From Pseudomonas crudilactis (GTDB taxonomy: Bacteria > Pseudomonadota > Gammaproteobacteria > Pseudomonadales > Pseudomonadaceae), in NCBI RefSeq assembly GCF_013433315.1, contig NZ_WXVV01000011.1, positions 1 to 64,000 on the forward strand: 64,000 nt of DNA. Direction: 5' to 3'. The notes under the pieces were generated by a model. It was given only the letters and a program-made list of their open reading frames with translations. It did no database searches and was not told the origin of the DNA. Every line of letters starts with the position of its first letter. Position 1 is the stretch's first letter. Of the stretch, positions 17,629 to 27,414 are shown one piece after another. Both the position numbers and the translations under genes were made by a program.

Positions 17629-18501
17629 ATGATTCGACCGCAATTGCCGCTCAACGCACTGCGCGCCTTCGAAGCATCGGCGCGTCATTTGAGCTTCACC
17701 CGCGCCGCCGTGGAACTGTGCGTCACGCAAGCGGCGGTCAGCCATCAGGTCAAAAGCCTTGAGGTGCAACTCAACGTAACCCTGTTCAAACGCCTGCCCC
17801 GTGGGCTGATGCTGACCAGCGAAGGGGAAACCTTGCTGCCGGTACTGAGCACGTCGTTCGATCACATCGCGCAGATTCTTGAACGCCTCGCTGGCGGACA
17901 GTACCTCGAAATGCTGACCGTTGGCGCGGTCGGTACGTTCGCCGTGGGTTGGCTGTTGCCGCGGCTGGCGGAGTTCCGGGCGAAACATCCGCTCATAGAT
18001 TTGCGGCTGTCGACCAACAACAACCGCGTGGATGTGGCAGCAGAAGGGCTGGATTACGCAATCCGCTTCGGTGCTGGTGCGTGGCATGGTATCGAGGCGA
18101 CGCGGTTGCTTGAGGCGCCGCTGTCGGTGTTGTGCGTGCCGGAAATCGCCCGGCAATTGCATTCGCCGGGAGATCTGCTGCAACAAACACTGCTGCGCTC
18201 TTATCGCACCGATGAATGGCCGGAATGGTTTCAGGCGGCCGGGCTGGCGACCCAGGCTGCGCCGCCGCAGAGCATCGTTTTTGATTCATCGCTGGCGATG
18301 ATGGAGGCGGCGTTGCAGGGCAGTGGGGTGGCGTTGGCGCCACCGCTGATGTTCGCCCGGCAACTGGCGGCGGAGGCGATTTGCCAGCCGTTTGCGATTG
18401 AGATTACGACGGGGAGTTACTGGTTGACGCGGTTGCAGTCGCGCCCTGAAACAGCGGCGATGCTCGCTTTCAAGCACTGGCTGCTGCAAATATCAAGCTG
18501 A
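17629..18501 (+). CDS. ampR: LysR-type regulator AmpR
   Basis: Controls ampC in response to muropeptides. The 290-residue protein is a near match to what is known of P. aeruginosa AmpR: N-terminal winged helix MIRPQLPLNALRAFEASA and VTQAAVSHQVKSLE, then the effector core LTVGAVGTFAVGWLLPRLAEF, STNNNRVDVAAEGLDYAIRFG and the end SYWLTRLQSRPETAAMLAF. ATG 17629 fits the family; a TTG four codons earlier is in frame. It lies divergent from ampC, the classical layout. Confidence 0.94.
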   Translation: MIRPQLPLNALRAFEASARHLSFTRAAVELCVTQAAVSHQVKSLEVQLNVTLFKRLPRGLMLTSEGETLLPVLSTSFDHIAQILERLAGGQYLEMLTVGAVGTFAVGWLLPRLAEFRAKHPLIDLRLSTNNNRVDVAAEGLDYAIRFGAGAWHGIEATRLLEAPLSVLCVPEIARQLHSPGDLLQQTLLRSYRTDEWPEWFQAAGLATQAAPPQSIVFDSSLAMMEAALQGSGVALAPPLMFARQLAAEAICQPFAIEITTGSYWLTRLQSRPETAAMLAFKHWLLQISS

Positions 18502-18509
18502 CACAAATC

Positions 18510-18589
18510 CTGTAGGAGCTGCCGAAGGCTGCGATCTTTTGATTCTGTTTTGAAGATCAAAAGATCGCAGCCTTCGGCAGCTCCTACAG
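18510..18589. repeat. REP doublet, TAGGAGCTGCCG type
   Basis: Long inverted arms CTGTAGGAGCTGCCGAAGGC plus TGCGATCTTTTGA and complement around an 18-base spacer, between convergent ampR and gudD. Confidence 0.88.
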
Positions 18590-18603
18590 TTATCAGTGAG
18601 GCA

Positions 18604-19959
<1,356 letters not shown>

Positions 19960-19986
19960 TTAATACGCAATCTTTAACAATGGGCG

Positions 19987-21333
19987 TCAGGCGTGTTTCG
20001 GCGCGGTCTCGACCACGGCGATGTCGGCAGCAGGTTTCGGTGTGGTGCGCGCGAAGAAGACGATGATCGCGGCGATGATCGAGGTCGCGGCCAGCCCATA
20101 GAGGCCGCCCTGAATCGAGCCGGTGTGTTCTTCGAGCAGGCCGAACGTGGTTGGCGCGACGAAGCCGCCAAGGTTGCCCACCGAGTTGATCAGCGCGATC
20201 ACCGCTGCGGCGATGCGGGCATCCAGATAGGCCTGTGGGATCGGCCAGAACAGCGATGAGGCGGATTTGAACCCCAGCGCAGCAAAGCAGATCGCAACGA
20301 AAGCGAAGATCGGCCCGCCGGTAGTGGACATGAACATCCCCGCAGCGGCGATCAACAGTGCGGTGGCGACCCACGCCTGTTGGTGTTTCCACTTGGCCGA
20401 GAACGAGGCAAAGGCGTACATGCCGATGATCGACAGCAACCATGGGATCGAGTTGAACAGGCCGACCTGGAAGTCACTCATCTCGCCCATTTTCTTGATG
20501 ATGCTCGGCAGCCAGAAGGTCGCCGCGTAGATGGTCAACTGAATGAAGAAGTAGATCAGGCAGAACAGGATGATCTGGCGATCCTTGAGCAATTTTCCCA
20601 TTGATGGCCGGATTGGCGTCGCGGCTTCGCGGGCCTTTTGTTCAGCGTCGATGGCGTTGACCAGTGCGTCCTGTTCGGCGCGGCTCAGCCATTTCGCGTC
20701 GTGGGGTTTGGCGTCGAGCCAGAACCAGACAAACACGCACAGGCACACCGAGAACATCCCTTCAATGAAGTACATCCACTGCCAGCCGTGCATGCCCAGC
20801 GCGTTGATTTGCAGGAGCAGGCCGGACAGCGGGCCGGAGATCAACGAGGCCACGGCGGAGCCGCTGAGGAAAATCGCAATCGCCTTGCCGCGTTCGGCGC
20901 CGGGCAGCCAACGGGTGAAGTAGTAGATCACCCCGGGAAAGAACCCGGCCTCGGCCACGCCGAGCAAAAAGCGCAAGACATAGAAGTGGGTTTCGTTCTG
21001 GATGAACGCCATGCCGGCGGCGACCAGTCCCCAGGTGAACATGATGCGAGTCAGCCAGATACGTGCGCCGACTTTCTGCAAAAGCATGTTCGACGGAACT
21101 TCGAACAGCGCGTAACCGATGAAGAACAGCCCGGCGCCGAAGCCGTAAGCGGCGGCACCAATACCTAGGTCGTGTTCCATGTGGGTACGGACGAAACCGA
21201 TGTTCACCCGGTCAATGTAATTGACGATGAACATGATCACGAAAAGCGGCAGGACGTGGCGTTTCACTTTCGAGATGGCCGAGGCGAGTGTCGAATCGAC
21301 ACCCTCGTTCATCCCGGAGACGGAGGTTTTCAC
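19987..21333 (-). CDS. gudP: Glucarate/galactarate MFS transporter
   Basis: An anion:cation symporter of the MFS for D-glucarate, 448 residues with 12 spans. Seen: FVIMFIVNYIDRVNIGFV in helix 1 (typical of the ACS family), PSNMLLQKVGARIWLTRIM as motif A, and GWQWMYFIEGMFSV before the central loop. The GTG at 21333 is the likely start since GGAG ends 8 bases before it. It precedes gudD in one operon, which supports the substrate. A FadR-type operator match lies about 80 bases upstream. Confidence 0.9.
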   Translation of the reverse strand: MKTSVSGMNEGVDSTLASAISKVKRHVLPLFVIMFIVNYIDRVNIGFVRTHMEHDLGIGAAAYGFGAGLFFIGYALFEVPSNMLLQKVGARIWLTRIMFTWGLVAAGMAFIQNETHFYVLRFLLGVAEAGFFPGVIYYFTRWLPGAERGKAIAIFLSGSAVASLISGPLSGLLLQINALGMHGWQWMYFIEGMFSVCLCVFVWFWLDAKPHDAKWLSRAEQDALVNAIDAEQKAREAATPIRPSMGKLLKDRQIILFCLIYFFIQLTIYAATFWLPSIIKKMGEMSDFQVGLFNSIPWLLSIIGMYAFASFSAKWKHQQAWVATALLIAAAGMFMSTTGGPIFAFVAICFAALGFKSASSLFWPIPQAYLDARIAAAVIALINSVGNLGGFVAPTTFGLLEEHTGSIQGGLYGLAATSIIAAIIVFFARTTPKPAADIAVVETAPKHA

Positions 21334-21414
21334 TTGTTTTTCTCCCACTGATTATTTTTATGCGGGGTAGGGCAGGTGCTGCGTTGTTGATAGACATCAT
21401 ACAACTGAGAATTT

Positions 21415-21425
21415 TTGTCCTACAA
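21415..21425. promoter_or_regulatory. FadR-type operator match before gudP
   Basis: TTGTCCTACAA fits the TNGTNNNACNA pattern bound by several FadR-subfamily GntR regulators. It lies 81 bases before the gudP start; a degraded half site (ACAA) is at 21401-21404. Confidence 0.6.
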
Positions 21426-21590
21426 GTAGGGAGGGCCGATTAATTTTATCTGGAAGGCTGGTTTCTTATGCTTTTTCGTATTTTTACCTAGCGTTTATTG
21501 AGTGTTGTGCTTTGAGGCGCCCGATAAATTCCTGCGTCTGCGCACGAGTAGTCTTCAAGGAGTCCTGGTTTTTTCCGATTTATTTGAATG

Positions 21591-21601
21591 TTGTCATACA
21601 A
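21591..21601. promoter_or_regulatory. FadR-type operator match before the regulator gene
   Basis: TTGTCATACAA, the same TTGT-N3-ACAA palindrome as at 21415, 76 bases before the regulator start. Suggests that the regulator controls itself and gudPD. Confidence 0.6.
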
Positions 21602-21677
21602 GTTAGGCGCTAGAATCACTCCCGTCAGCCAGCTTCTCAATGCTACGATCGGCAAGCCCCGATCACCGGAACCGACC

Positions 21678-22391
21678 ATGCAAGAAGACCTCGACGCTCC
21701 CGCTCGCAAACGTGCGCACAACCTCGCCCATGATCTGGTGGATAAACTCACCCAGAGCATCCTGCTCGGCCACCTGTCACCGGGTGACAAGCTGCCGTCG
21801 GAGAATTCCATCGTTCAGGAACACGGCGTCAGCCGCACCGTGGTGCGCGAGGCGATTTCCAAATTGCAGGCTTCGGGACTGGTCGAGACGCGGCACGGCA
21901 TCGGCACGTTCGTCATCGAGCGTGCGCCGGAGCAGGGCTTGCGCCTGAATGTCGATACCGCGCTGGGCGTGCGCAGCATTCTTGAATTGCGTCTGGGCCT
22001 GGAAACCCAGGCAGCGGCACTGGCGGCGCAACGGCGCAGCGAACAGCAATTGCTGCAAATGCGTCAGGCGCTGGATGACTATCAGCGGTTACTGGACAAC
22101 AACGACAGTTGCGTCGAGGCCGATCGACGTTTTCATCTGCTGATCGCCGAGGCGACCGGCAACGTCTGCTTCAGTGAAATCATGCAGCACTTGGGCAGTG
22201 CGATGATTCCGCGCAACCGGCTCAACGCCGCCGAGCGCGGTGCGGCGGATCTGAGCAAGCTCGGGCAACTGGCCCATCTGGAACATGAGGCGATCCTGAA
22301 TGCGATCAAGCGTCAGGATGCCGATGCCGCGCGGGCAGCGATGTGGCTGCACCTGACCAACAGCCGCGACCGCTTTTCCGCGCAGGGTTGA
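21678..22391 (+). CDS. FadR/GntR-family regulator of glucarate genes
   Basis: A 237-residue regulator with an N-terminal GntR winged helix (ILLGHLSPGDKLPSENSI, EHGVSRTVVREAISKL, LVETRHGIGTFV) and a C-terminal FCD ligand domain. The FCD metal ligands are seen as D in EADRRFHLLIAEATGN and His in LAHLEHEAILNAI. ATG 21678 places the helix at the usual distance; the upstream frame overlaps the operator. Divergent from gudP, it is very probably a glucarate-responsive repressor, though the ligand is inferred from neighbours only. Confidence 0.9.
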   Translation: MQEDLDAPARKRAHNLAHDLVDKLTQSILLGHLSPGDKLPSENSIVQEHGVSRTVVREAISKLQASGLVETRHGIGTFVIERAPEQGLRLNVDTALGVRSILELRLGLETQAAALAAQRRSEQQLLQMRQALDDYQRLLDNNDSCVEADRRFHLLIAEATGNVCFSEIMQHLGSAMIPRNRLNAAERGAADLSKLGQLAHLEHEAILNAIKRQDADAARAAMWLHLTNSRDRFSAQG

Positions 22392-22483
22392 ACGCCGTTG
22401 GTCTGTTCGATGGCACGCGGTACACAGGGCTGATTCCAAGTTGTACGGCCCGGGTATTCCGGACCTCCTGAGTGAGGTGCGTC

Positions 22484-22717
22484 ATGGCTAACGATTTGCT
22501 GTTTCAGGGTGGTGTGCTGCCCACCGATCCAACCCGGCCGCTGCCCGGTACCGATGAGCCGACACTGGCCGATCATGATTCCCCGATGGGGATGCCCCCG
22601 GGGCGCGACCCGCTGAGCGATGCCGATCGGCCAGAGGACTGGAAGGATCCGACGGCGGACGATGAGGATGTGCCGCCGGCGGATGAGCCGACGCCGCTGT
22701 CCGATGATCGGCGCTGA
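22484..22717 (+). CDS. Small acidic Pro/Asp-rich protein, 77 aa
   Basis: A 77-residue protein made mostly of Asp, Pro, Glu and Thr (PTDPTRPLPGTDEPTLADHD), so very likely disordered. It has no signal peptide and no known domain. ATG 22484 is preceded by GTGAGGTGCGT, the same 11 bases that precede the small acidic gene at 37007. Similar composition is found in the proteins at 36788 and 37007. Function unknown. Confidence 0.7.
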   Translation: MANDLLFQGGVLPTDPTRPLPGTDEPTLADHDSPMGMPPGRDPLSDADRPEDWKDPTADDEDVPPADEPTPLSDDRR

Positions 22718-22749
22718 ATTCTGGTTGTTGCGCTGGATTTACCGGCCCC

Positions 22750-22813
22750 TTCGCGAGCAAGCTCGCTCCCACATTGGAACGCATTTTCCTGTGGGAGCGA
22801 GCTTGCTCGCGAA
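22750..22813. repeat. REP doublet, GTGGGAGCGAGC type
   Basis: TTCGCGAGCAAGCTCGCTCC and its complement around a 16-base spacer, behind the small acidic gene and before the eamA remnant. Confidence 0.9.
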
Positions 22814-22843
22814 GACTGTATCAGGCGCAGAAACGATTTCAGA

Positions 22844-23322
22844 TCAGACCCCGGCAGCCCGAACATCGCCAACCCGCCGCTCCAGATTCAACGCCAACAC
22901 ACTGATCAACACCACCACCGATCCCGCCAGCACCATCAGTGTCGGCCGCTCCGCCAGCCCGACCGAAGCAATCCCCATCGCCGTCGGCGGTATCAAACAC
23001 AACGTCATCGTCGCCCGGCTCAGATCCACATGCTTGAGCACAAATCCCCACGCCAGATAGGCCAGCGCACTGGGAAATACCCCAAGCGCCAACACCGCCC
23101 ATTGCACCCGCAGCGGCGCTTTCATCACGCTGTCCCCCAGCCCCGGGAAATAGATCAGCAGCATCAACGTCCCCGACCACACCGCATAACAGGCTAGGCT
23201 GAAGCCGTCGTAGCGCCGCGCATGATGTTTTTGCAGCGCGAAATAAATGCTCCACGACATCGCTGCCAGCAAGATCAGCAAGCCATGGACATCGATAGCC
23301 CCCAAACCCTTGTCGCCGCTGA
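22844..23322 (-). pseudogene. Truncated EamA/DMT permease, C-terminal half only
   Basis: About 158 codons that match the second half of an EamA (10-span drug/metabolite transporter) protein: HGLLILLAAMSWSIYFALQK, VFPSALAYLAWGFVLKHVD and LIPPTAMGIASVGLAERPT. A complete member has about 300 residues. The N-terminal half is missing, and the frame breaks off exactly where a CCCTCACCC-type REP element begins (23323). No ribosome site precedes the first GTG. It is probably a dead remnant. Confidence 0.82.
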
Positions 23323-23543
23323 CCCTCACCCCAGCCCTCTCCCGAAGGGAGAGGGGGTCGACCGAGGTGTCTCGGGTTATACGCCGACCTGAAACACCGT
23401 GTTGAATATAGATTCAACCAATTCCAGTGTGCTTGATCGGAACAGTCGATTATGGATTCACTGCCATGCTTTCAGGTCGGTGGATTTCTCCAATATCCCC
23501 CAATCAGTCCCCTCTCCCTCTGGGAGAGGGCTAGGGTGAGGGG
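23323..23543. repeat. CCCTCACCC-type REPIN, copy 1, at the eamA/trhP junction
   Basis: Outer arms CCCTCACCCCAGCCCTCTCC and, inverted, GGGAGAGGGCTAGGGTGAGG enclose about 150 bases that share TACGCCGACCTGA with copy 2 (30351). The right arm lies inside the 3' end of trhP and is translated; the left arm touches the eamA remnant. Confidence 0.85.
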
Positions 23544-24879
23544 CTTTTTCACGCAACCCGATATCCCGCATCAACAACCCAAACCGCAAATCCACCCCTT
23601 CCGGAATCGGCATATAAACCGTATGCCCATCCCCCGGCGCTACCTCGATAGCCTCACCCTTGAGGCTCTGCAACTCATGCAGATCAAAATTAAAATTGCC
23701 CATGGGCGTCATCAATTCCAGATGATCACCAAGACCAAAACGGTTCTTCACCTTGACCTCGGCCAGGCCCTCACGCCGCTCACCAGTCAGCTCACCCACG
23801 AACTGCTGGCGCTCCGACACCGAACTGCCGTGCTGATAATTCTGGTACTCGTCATGCACATGCCGGCGCAGAAAACCTTCGGTGTAGCCGCGCTGGGCCA
23901 GTGACTCCAGATCCGTCATCAGGTTGCGATCAAACTCACGCCCGGCCACCGCATCATCAATCGCCCGGCGATAAACCTGAGTGGTACGCGCGCAATAGAA
24001 GTGCGATTTGGTCCGACCCTCAATTTTCAATGAATGCACACCCATACGCGTCAGACGCTCGACATGTTGCACCGCACGCAGGTCCTTGGCGTTCATGATG
24101 TAGGTGCCGTGCTCGTCCTCGAAAGCAGGCATCAATTCGTCGGGACGGTTGGCTTCCTGTAACAGGAACACCTGATCGGTGGGCGCGCCGAGGCCCAGGG
24201 TCGGCTCGGGCTGAAAGGTCTGGACGATTTCGCCGAGCTGGTTTTCCGTGGCCTCTTGCGCCGAGTATTTCCAGCGACAGGCGTTGGTGCAGCTGCCCTG
24301 ATTGGCATCGCGCTTGTTCATGTAACCCGACAGCAGGCAGCGCCCGGAGTAGGCCATGCACAGCGCGCCGTGGACGAACACTTCCAGCTCCATGCCGGGC
24401 ACCTGTTCGCGGATTTCGCCTATTTCTTCCAGCGACAATTCCCGCGACAGGATGATCCGGCTCAGCCCCTGTTGCTGCCAGAACTCGACACTCGCCCAGT
24501 TCACCGTGTTGGCCTGCACCGACAGGTGAATCGGCATTTGCGGGAAATGGCGACGCACCAGCATGATCAGCCCGGGGTCGGACATGATCAGTGCATCCGG
24601 CGCCATCTCGATCACCGGCGCCAGATCCTTGAGGAAGGTCTTCAGCTTGGCGTTGTGCGGCGCGATGTTGACCACCACGTAGAAGCGCTTGCCCTGCGCC
24701 TGGGCCTCACGAATCCCCAGCGCCAGGTTGGCGTGATCGAACTCGTTGTTGCGCACCCGCAGGCTATAACGCGGTTGGCCGGCATAGACTGCATCGGCAC
24801 CGTAGGCGAAGGCGTAGCGCATGTTTTTCAGGGTGCCGGCGGGAGCGAGCAGTTCGGGGGCGGCGAGGATCGAGGTCAT
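23458..24879 (-). CDS. trhP: tRNA 5-hydroxyuridine synthesis protein TrhP (U32 peptidase family, YegQ)
   Basis: A member of the U32 family that, with prephenate-derived chemistry, hydroxylates U34 of certain tRNAs. Typical parts are ELLAPAGTLKNMRYAFAYGADAVYAG at the start, the cysteine motif GRCLLSGYMNKRDANQGSCTNACRW in the middle and IMNAKDLRAVQHVERL. ATG 24879 gives the family start; the frame upstream is not needed. The last roughly 30 residues (APHPSPLPEGEGTDWG and beyond) are a translated REP sequence, so the natural C terminus was replaced. 473 residues in total. Confidence 0.88.
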   Translation of the reverse strand: MTSILAAPELLAPAGTLKNMRYAFAYGADAVYAGQPRYSLRVRNNEFDHANLALGIREAQAQGKRFYVVVNIAPHNAKLKTFLKDLAPVIEMAPDALIMSDPGLIMLVRRHFPQMPIHLSVQANTVNWASVEFWQQQGLSRIILSRELSLEEIGEIREQVPGMELEVFVHGALCMAYSGRCLLSGYMNKRDANQGSCTNACRWKYSAQEATENQLGEIVQTFQPEPTLGLGAPTDQVFLLQEANRPDELMPAFEDEHGTYIMNAKDLRAVQHVERLTRMGVHSLKIEGRTKSHFYCARTTQVYRRAIDDAVAGREFDRNLMTDLESLAQRGYTEGFLRRHVHDEYQNYQHGSSVSERQQFVGELTGERREGLAEVKVKNRFGLGDHLELMTPMGNFNFDLHELQSLKGEAIEVAPGDGHTVYMPIPEGVDLRFGLLMRDIGLREKAPHPSPLPEGEGTDWGILEKSTDLKAWQ

Positions 24880-25034
24880 GGCGGTGTCGGTCGCAAAAGC
24901 GCGGCAGGGTAAGTCAGATGCGGCGAGGGTTTGTTGATCTGGATCTATGCTCCATGAATAAAGATGGCACTCGTGCACGCCGCGGCTGACTAAGGAGCGG
25001 GGCGTGCATGACGCCTGACTGACATGGATCGGAC

Positions 25035-26096
25035 ATGAACGAAAAAAGCCTTCAATTCAAATCCCTCACCGTGCTGCTGTTGCTGGTCACGGTGGCGTTT
25101 ATCTGGATCCTCTTGCCGTTCTACGGCGCGGTATTCTGGGCGGTGATTCTCGGCATTGTGTTTGCGCCGATGCAACGCCGGCTGCAGGCGAAATTCGGCT
25201 GGCAGCGCAACCTGACGTCGCTGTGTACCTTGTCGATCTGCCTGGTGATCGCGATTCTTCCGGTGATCATCCTCAGCGTGCTGCTGGTGCAGGAAGGCGC
25301 GGCGGTCTACAAGAACATCGAAAGCGGCGAGCTGGACATTGCTGCGTATCTGGCACAATTCAAGCACAGCCTGCCGCCGTACTTTCAGCACTTGCTCGAC
25401 CGTTTCGGCATGGGCGAACTCAATGGCCTGCGCGAGAAAATCGTCAAATCGGCGATGCAGGGCAGTCAGGTGCTGGCCAGCCAGGCGTTCAGCTTTGGCC
25501 AGGGTACGTTCGAGTTCGTGGTGAGTTTTTTCATCATGCTGTACTTGCTGTTTTTCTTCCTGCGCGACGGCGCCGAACTGGCGCGCAAGGTGCGCACCTC
25601 CGTACCGCTGGAGGAGAATCACAAGCGCCGCTTGCAGTTGAAGTTCAACCGCGTGGTGCGCGCAACGGTCAAGGGCAATCTGGTGGTTGCGGTGACGCAA
25701 GGTGCATTGGGCGGGGCAATTTTCTGGTTTCTCGATATCCCCAGCGCGTTGCTGTGGGCGGTGTTGATGGCGTTTCTGTCGTTGCTGCCAGCGGTCGGCG
25801 CGGGGATTGTCTGGGCGCCGGTGGCGGTGTATTTCCTGCTCAGCGGGATGATCTGGCAGGGCGTGGTGCTGGGCTTGTTCGGGGTGTTTGTGATCGGTTT
25901 GGTGGACAACGTGCTGCGGCCGATTCTGGTGGGCAAGGACACCAAAATGCCCGACTACATGATTCTGATCTCGACCCTTGGCGGTCTGGCGGTGTTTGGC
26001 CTCAACGGCTTCGTGATCGGGCCGCTGATCGCGGCGTTGTTCATGTCGAGCTGGGCGCTGTTCGCCGAGACCAAGCCCAAGGTGCAATTGCCTTAG
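25035..26096 (+). CDS. AI-2E family inner-membrane permease
   Basis: A 353-residue protein of the AI-2 exporter-like (YdiK/PerM) family, with two N-terminal spans (LTVLLLLVTVAFIWILLPFYG), a cytosolic or periplasmic helical middle, then a cluster of spans with the typical end VIGLVDNVLRPILVGKDTKMPDYMILISTLGG. Members export or pass small molecules; the substrate is not known here. Its stop overlaps by a few bases the stop of the small convergent gene at 26093. Confidence 0.88.
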   Translation: MNEKSLQFKSLTVLLLLVTVAFIWILLPFYGAVFWAVILGIVFAPMQRRLQAKFGWQRNLTSLCTLSICLVIAILPVIILSVLLVQEGAAVYKNIESGELDIAAYLAQFKHSLPPYFQHLLDRFGMGELNGLREKIVKSAMQGSQVLASQAFSFGQGTFEFVVSFFIMLYLLFFFLRDGAELARKVRTSVPLEENHKRRLQLKFNRVVRATVKGNLVVAVTQGALGGAIFWFLDIPSALLWAVLMAFLSLLPAVGAGIVWAPVAVYFLLSGMIWQGVVLGLFGVFVIGLVDNVLRPILVGKDTKMPDYMILISTLGGLAVFGLNGFVIGPLIAALFMSSWALFAETKPKVQLP

Positions 26097-26275
26097 GCGT
26101 GAAACGGCTGGCTGACGATCTTTTGCGACAGTGCCTGCGCAGCGGGCAGCGAAGTGAGCGGGCCGCTGATGGCTTCGCCGTCGCGCATCAGATACCAGCA
26201 GGCGAGCAAGCCCGAGGCTCTGAGCGAGGCGGGAACGGCGCTGCCGATAACGGACATGATTTGAACCTGAGCCAT
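26093..26275 (-). CDS. Small hypothetical protein, 60 aa
   Basis: A 60-residue protein starting at 26275 after GGAGG with a 9-base spacer; an earlier in-frame ATG lies inside that ribosome site and is less likely. It has a short hydrophobic part (SLRASGLLACWYLMRDG) and no known domain. Its stop overlaps that of the convergent AI-2E permease gene. Function unknown. Confidence 0.62.
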   Translation of the reverse strand: MAQVQIMSVIGSAVPASLRASGLLACWYLMRDGEAISGPLTSLPAAQALSQKIVSQPFHA

Positions 26276-26373
26276 GACGGGTACCTCCATCTATCAATGG
26301 AGCTACCTTAGAGATTCGCCGCTTCTACGGACAATCAACGCTTTCGATAGTGGTCATTGATGCCATTGAGGCT

Positions 26374-26568
26374 TCAGTCGACCACTTGATCAAGCATGTG
26401 CATGACTTCGCGTTCGTTGAGCAAACCTTTGTGCACCAGATTCTCCGCCAGCAGCGAAAGAAACTTGGCGCAGCGGTGGCCTTCCAGGTGCTTGAGTTCG
26501 GTCAGCGCGCTGTACACCTTGCTGGAGGTGCACAGGCCGACGATGCGGTGCGGGTTTTGTGTTGGCAT
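26374..26568 (-). CDS. Small helical hypothetical protein, 64 aa
   Basis: A 64-residue protein, ATG 26568 preceded by AAGGA with a 7-base spacer. The sequence is strongly helical (VYSALTELKHLEGHRCAKFL, LNEREVMHMLDQVVD). A longer frame to 26679 exists but has no ribosome site. No function can be given. Confidence 0.65.
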   Translation of the reverse strand: MPTQNPHRIVGLCTSSKVYSALTELKHLEGHRCAKFLSLLAENLVHKGLLNEREVMHMLDQVVD

Positions 26569-26757
26569 ACAGTCGTCCTTGTTGTTATCAACCTGTTGTT
26601 TACGGACGGATTCAGATTGCGGTTCCGTCATGACAAATAAGTGACCGTTTTGTGGAAATCTACATAACGGTCGAGTCAATCATGCCGACTTTAGCCGGTG
26701 AAACTGTCCTCACAGCGACCTTGGCGAGATTTTTTCAGACGCTGGCCGACCAACGGT

Positions 26758-26790
26758 CATAAAAAACCCCGCTATAAAAGCGGGGCTTTG
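26758..26790 (-). terminator. Rho-independent terminator
   Basis: Stem CCCCGCTTTTATAGCGGGG followed by TTTTTTA on the minus strand, just behind the PVYVQQ-repeat gene. Confidence 0.85.
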
Positions 26791-26798
26791 CGTTCCGG

Positions 26799-27158
26799 TT
26801 ACCAGCGTGGACCGCCGTAGTAGCCATGTGGCCGGCCGTAATAACCGCGAGGCGGGCCGTAGTAGACGGGGGCCTGTTGAATGTATACCGGTTGTTGCAC
26901 ATACACCGGCGCCGGCTGGTAGTAGACCGGTGGTGGTGGCTGCTGCACGTAGACCGGTTGCGGTTGAACATAAACCGGCTGTTGTTGCACATACACCGGC
27001 CGATCCTGGTTGATCAGTGCCGAGCCGATGATGGCCGAGCCGACGATCGCGCCAAACACCGCAGGGCCTTGCCAGCCGTGGCCACCACCGGCTTCTGCCT
27101 GACCTGTGACCGCAAGTGCGCCAATCAACAAGGCCAGAATGGGGAGTTTACGAATCAT
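26799..27158 (-). CDS. Exported Tyr/Pro/Gln repeat protein
   Basis: A 119-residue protein with a signal peptide (ILALLIGALAVTGQAEAG), a Gly-rich membrane-like helix (VFGAIVGSAIIGSALI), then at least eight imperfect units of PVYVQQ or PVYYQP, and a GYYGRPHGYYGG end. The layout fits small outer-envelope or surface proteins with a glycine-zipper segment. It has its own terminator 9 bases downstream. Function unknown. Confidence 0.8.
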   Translation of the reverse strand: MIRKLPILALLIGALAVTGQAEAGGGHGWQGPAVFGAIVGSAIIGSALINQDRPVYVQQQPVYVQPQPVYVQQPPPPVYYQPAPVYVQQPVYIQQAPVYYGPPRGYYGRPHGYYGGPRW

Positions 27159-27414
27159 GATAATTCCTCGGTTCTTCGACCCGGCGGCAGGGCCTGCACC
27201 AGGCCCACAGTTGTCGCGGGGATACTTCTAAGACAGCGAAATTCTGAAAATCAGCACAGCCGCTGGGTAAATTTTGTGTAAGGTCTGTACCGGCTTCTTT
27301 ACCGGGCCGTGCAAGGGCCACAGAACCCATTTAAAACAGGCCTCTATGATCGTTCAGAACCCGATGGGCTGGCTAATCCCGTCTATCCGAAAGTGCGTTT
27401 GAAGGAGAAGTTTC

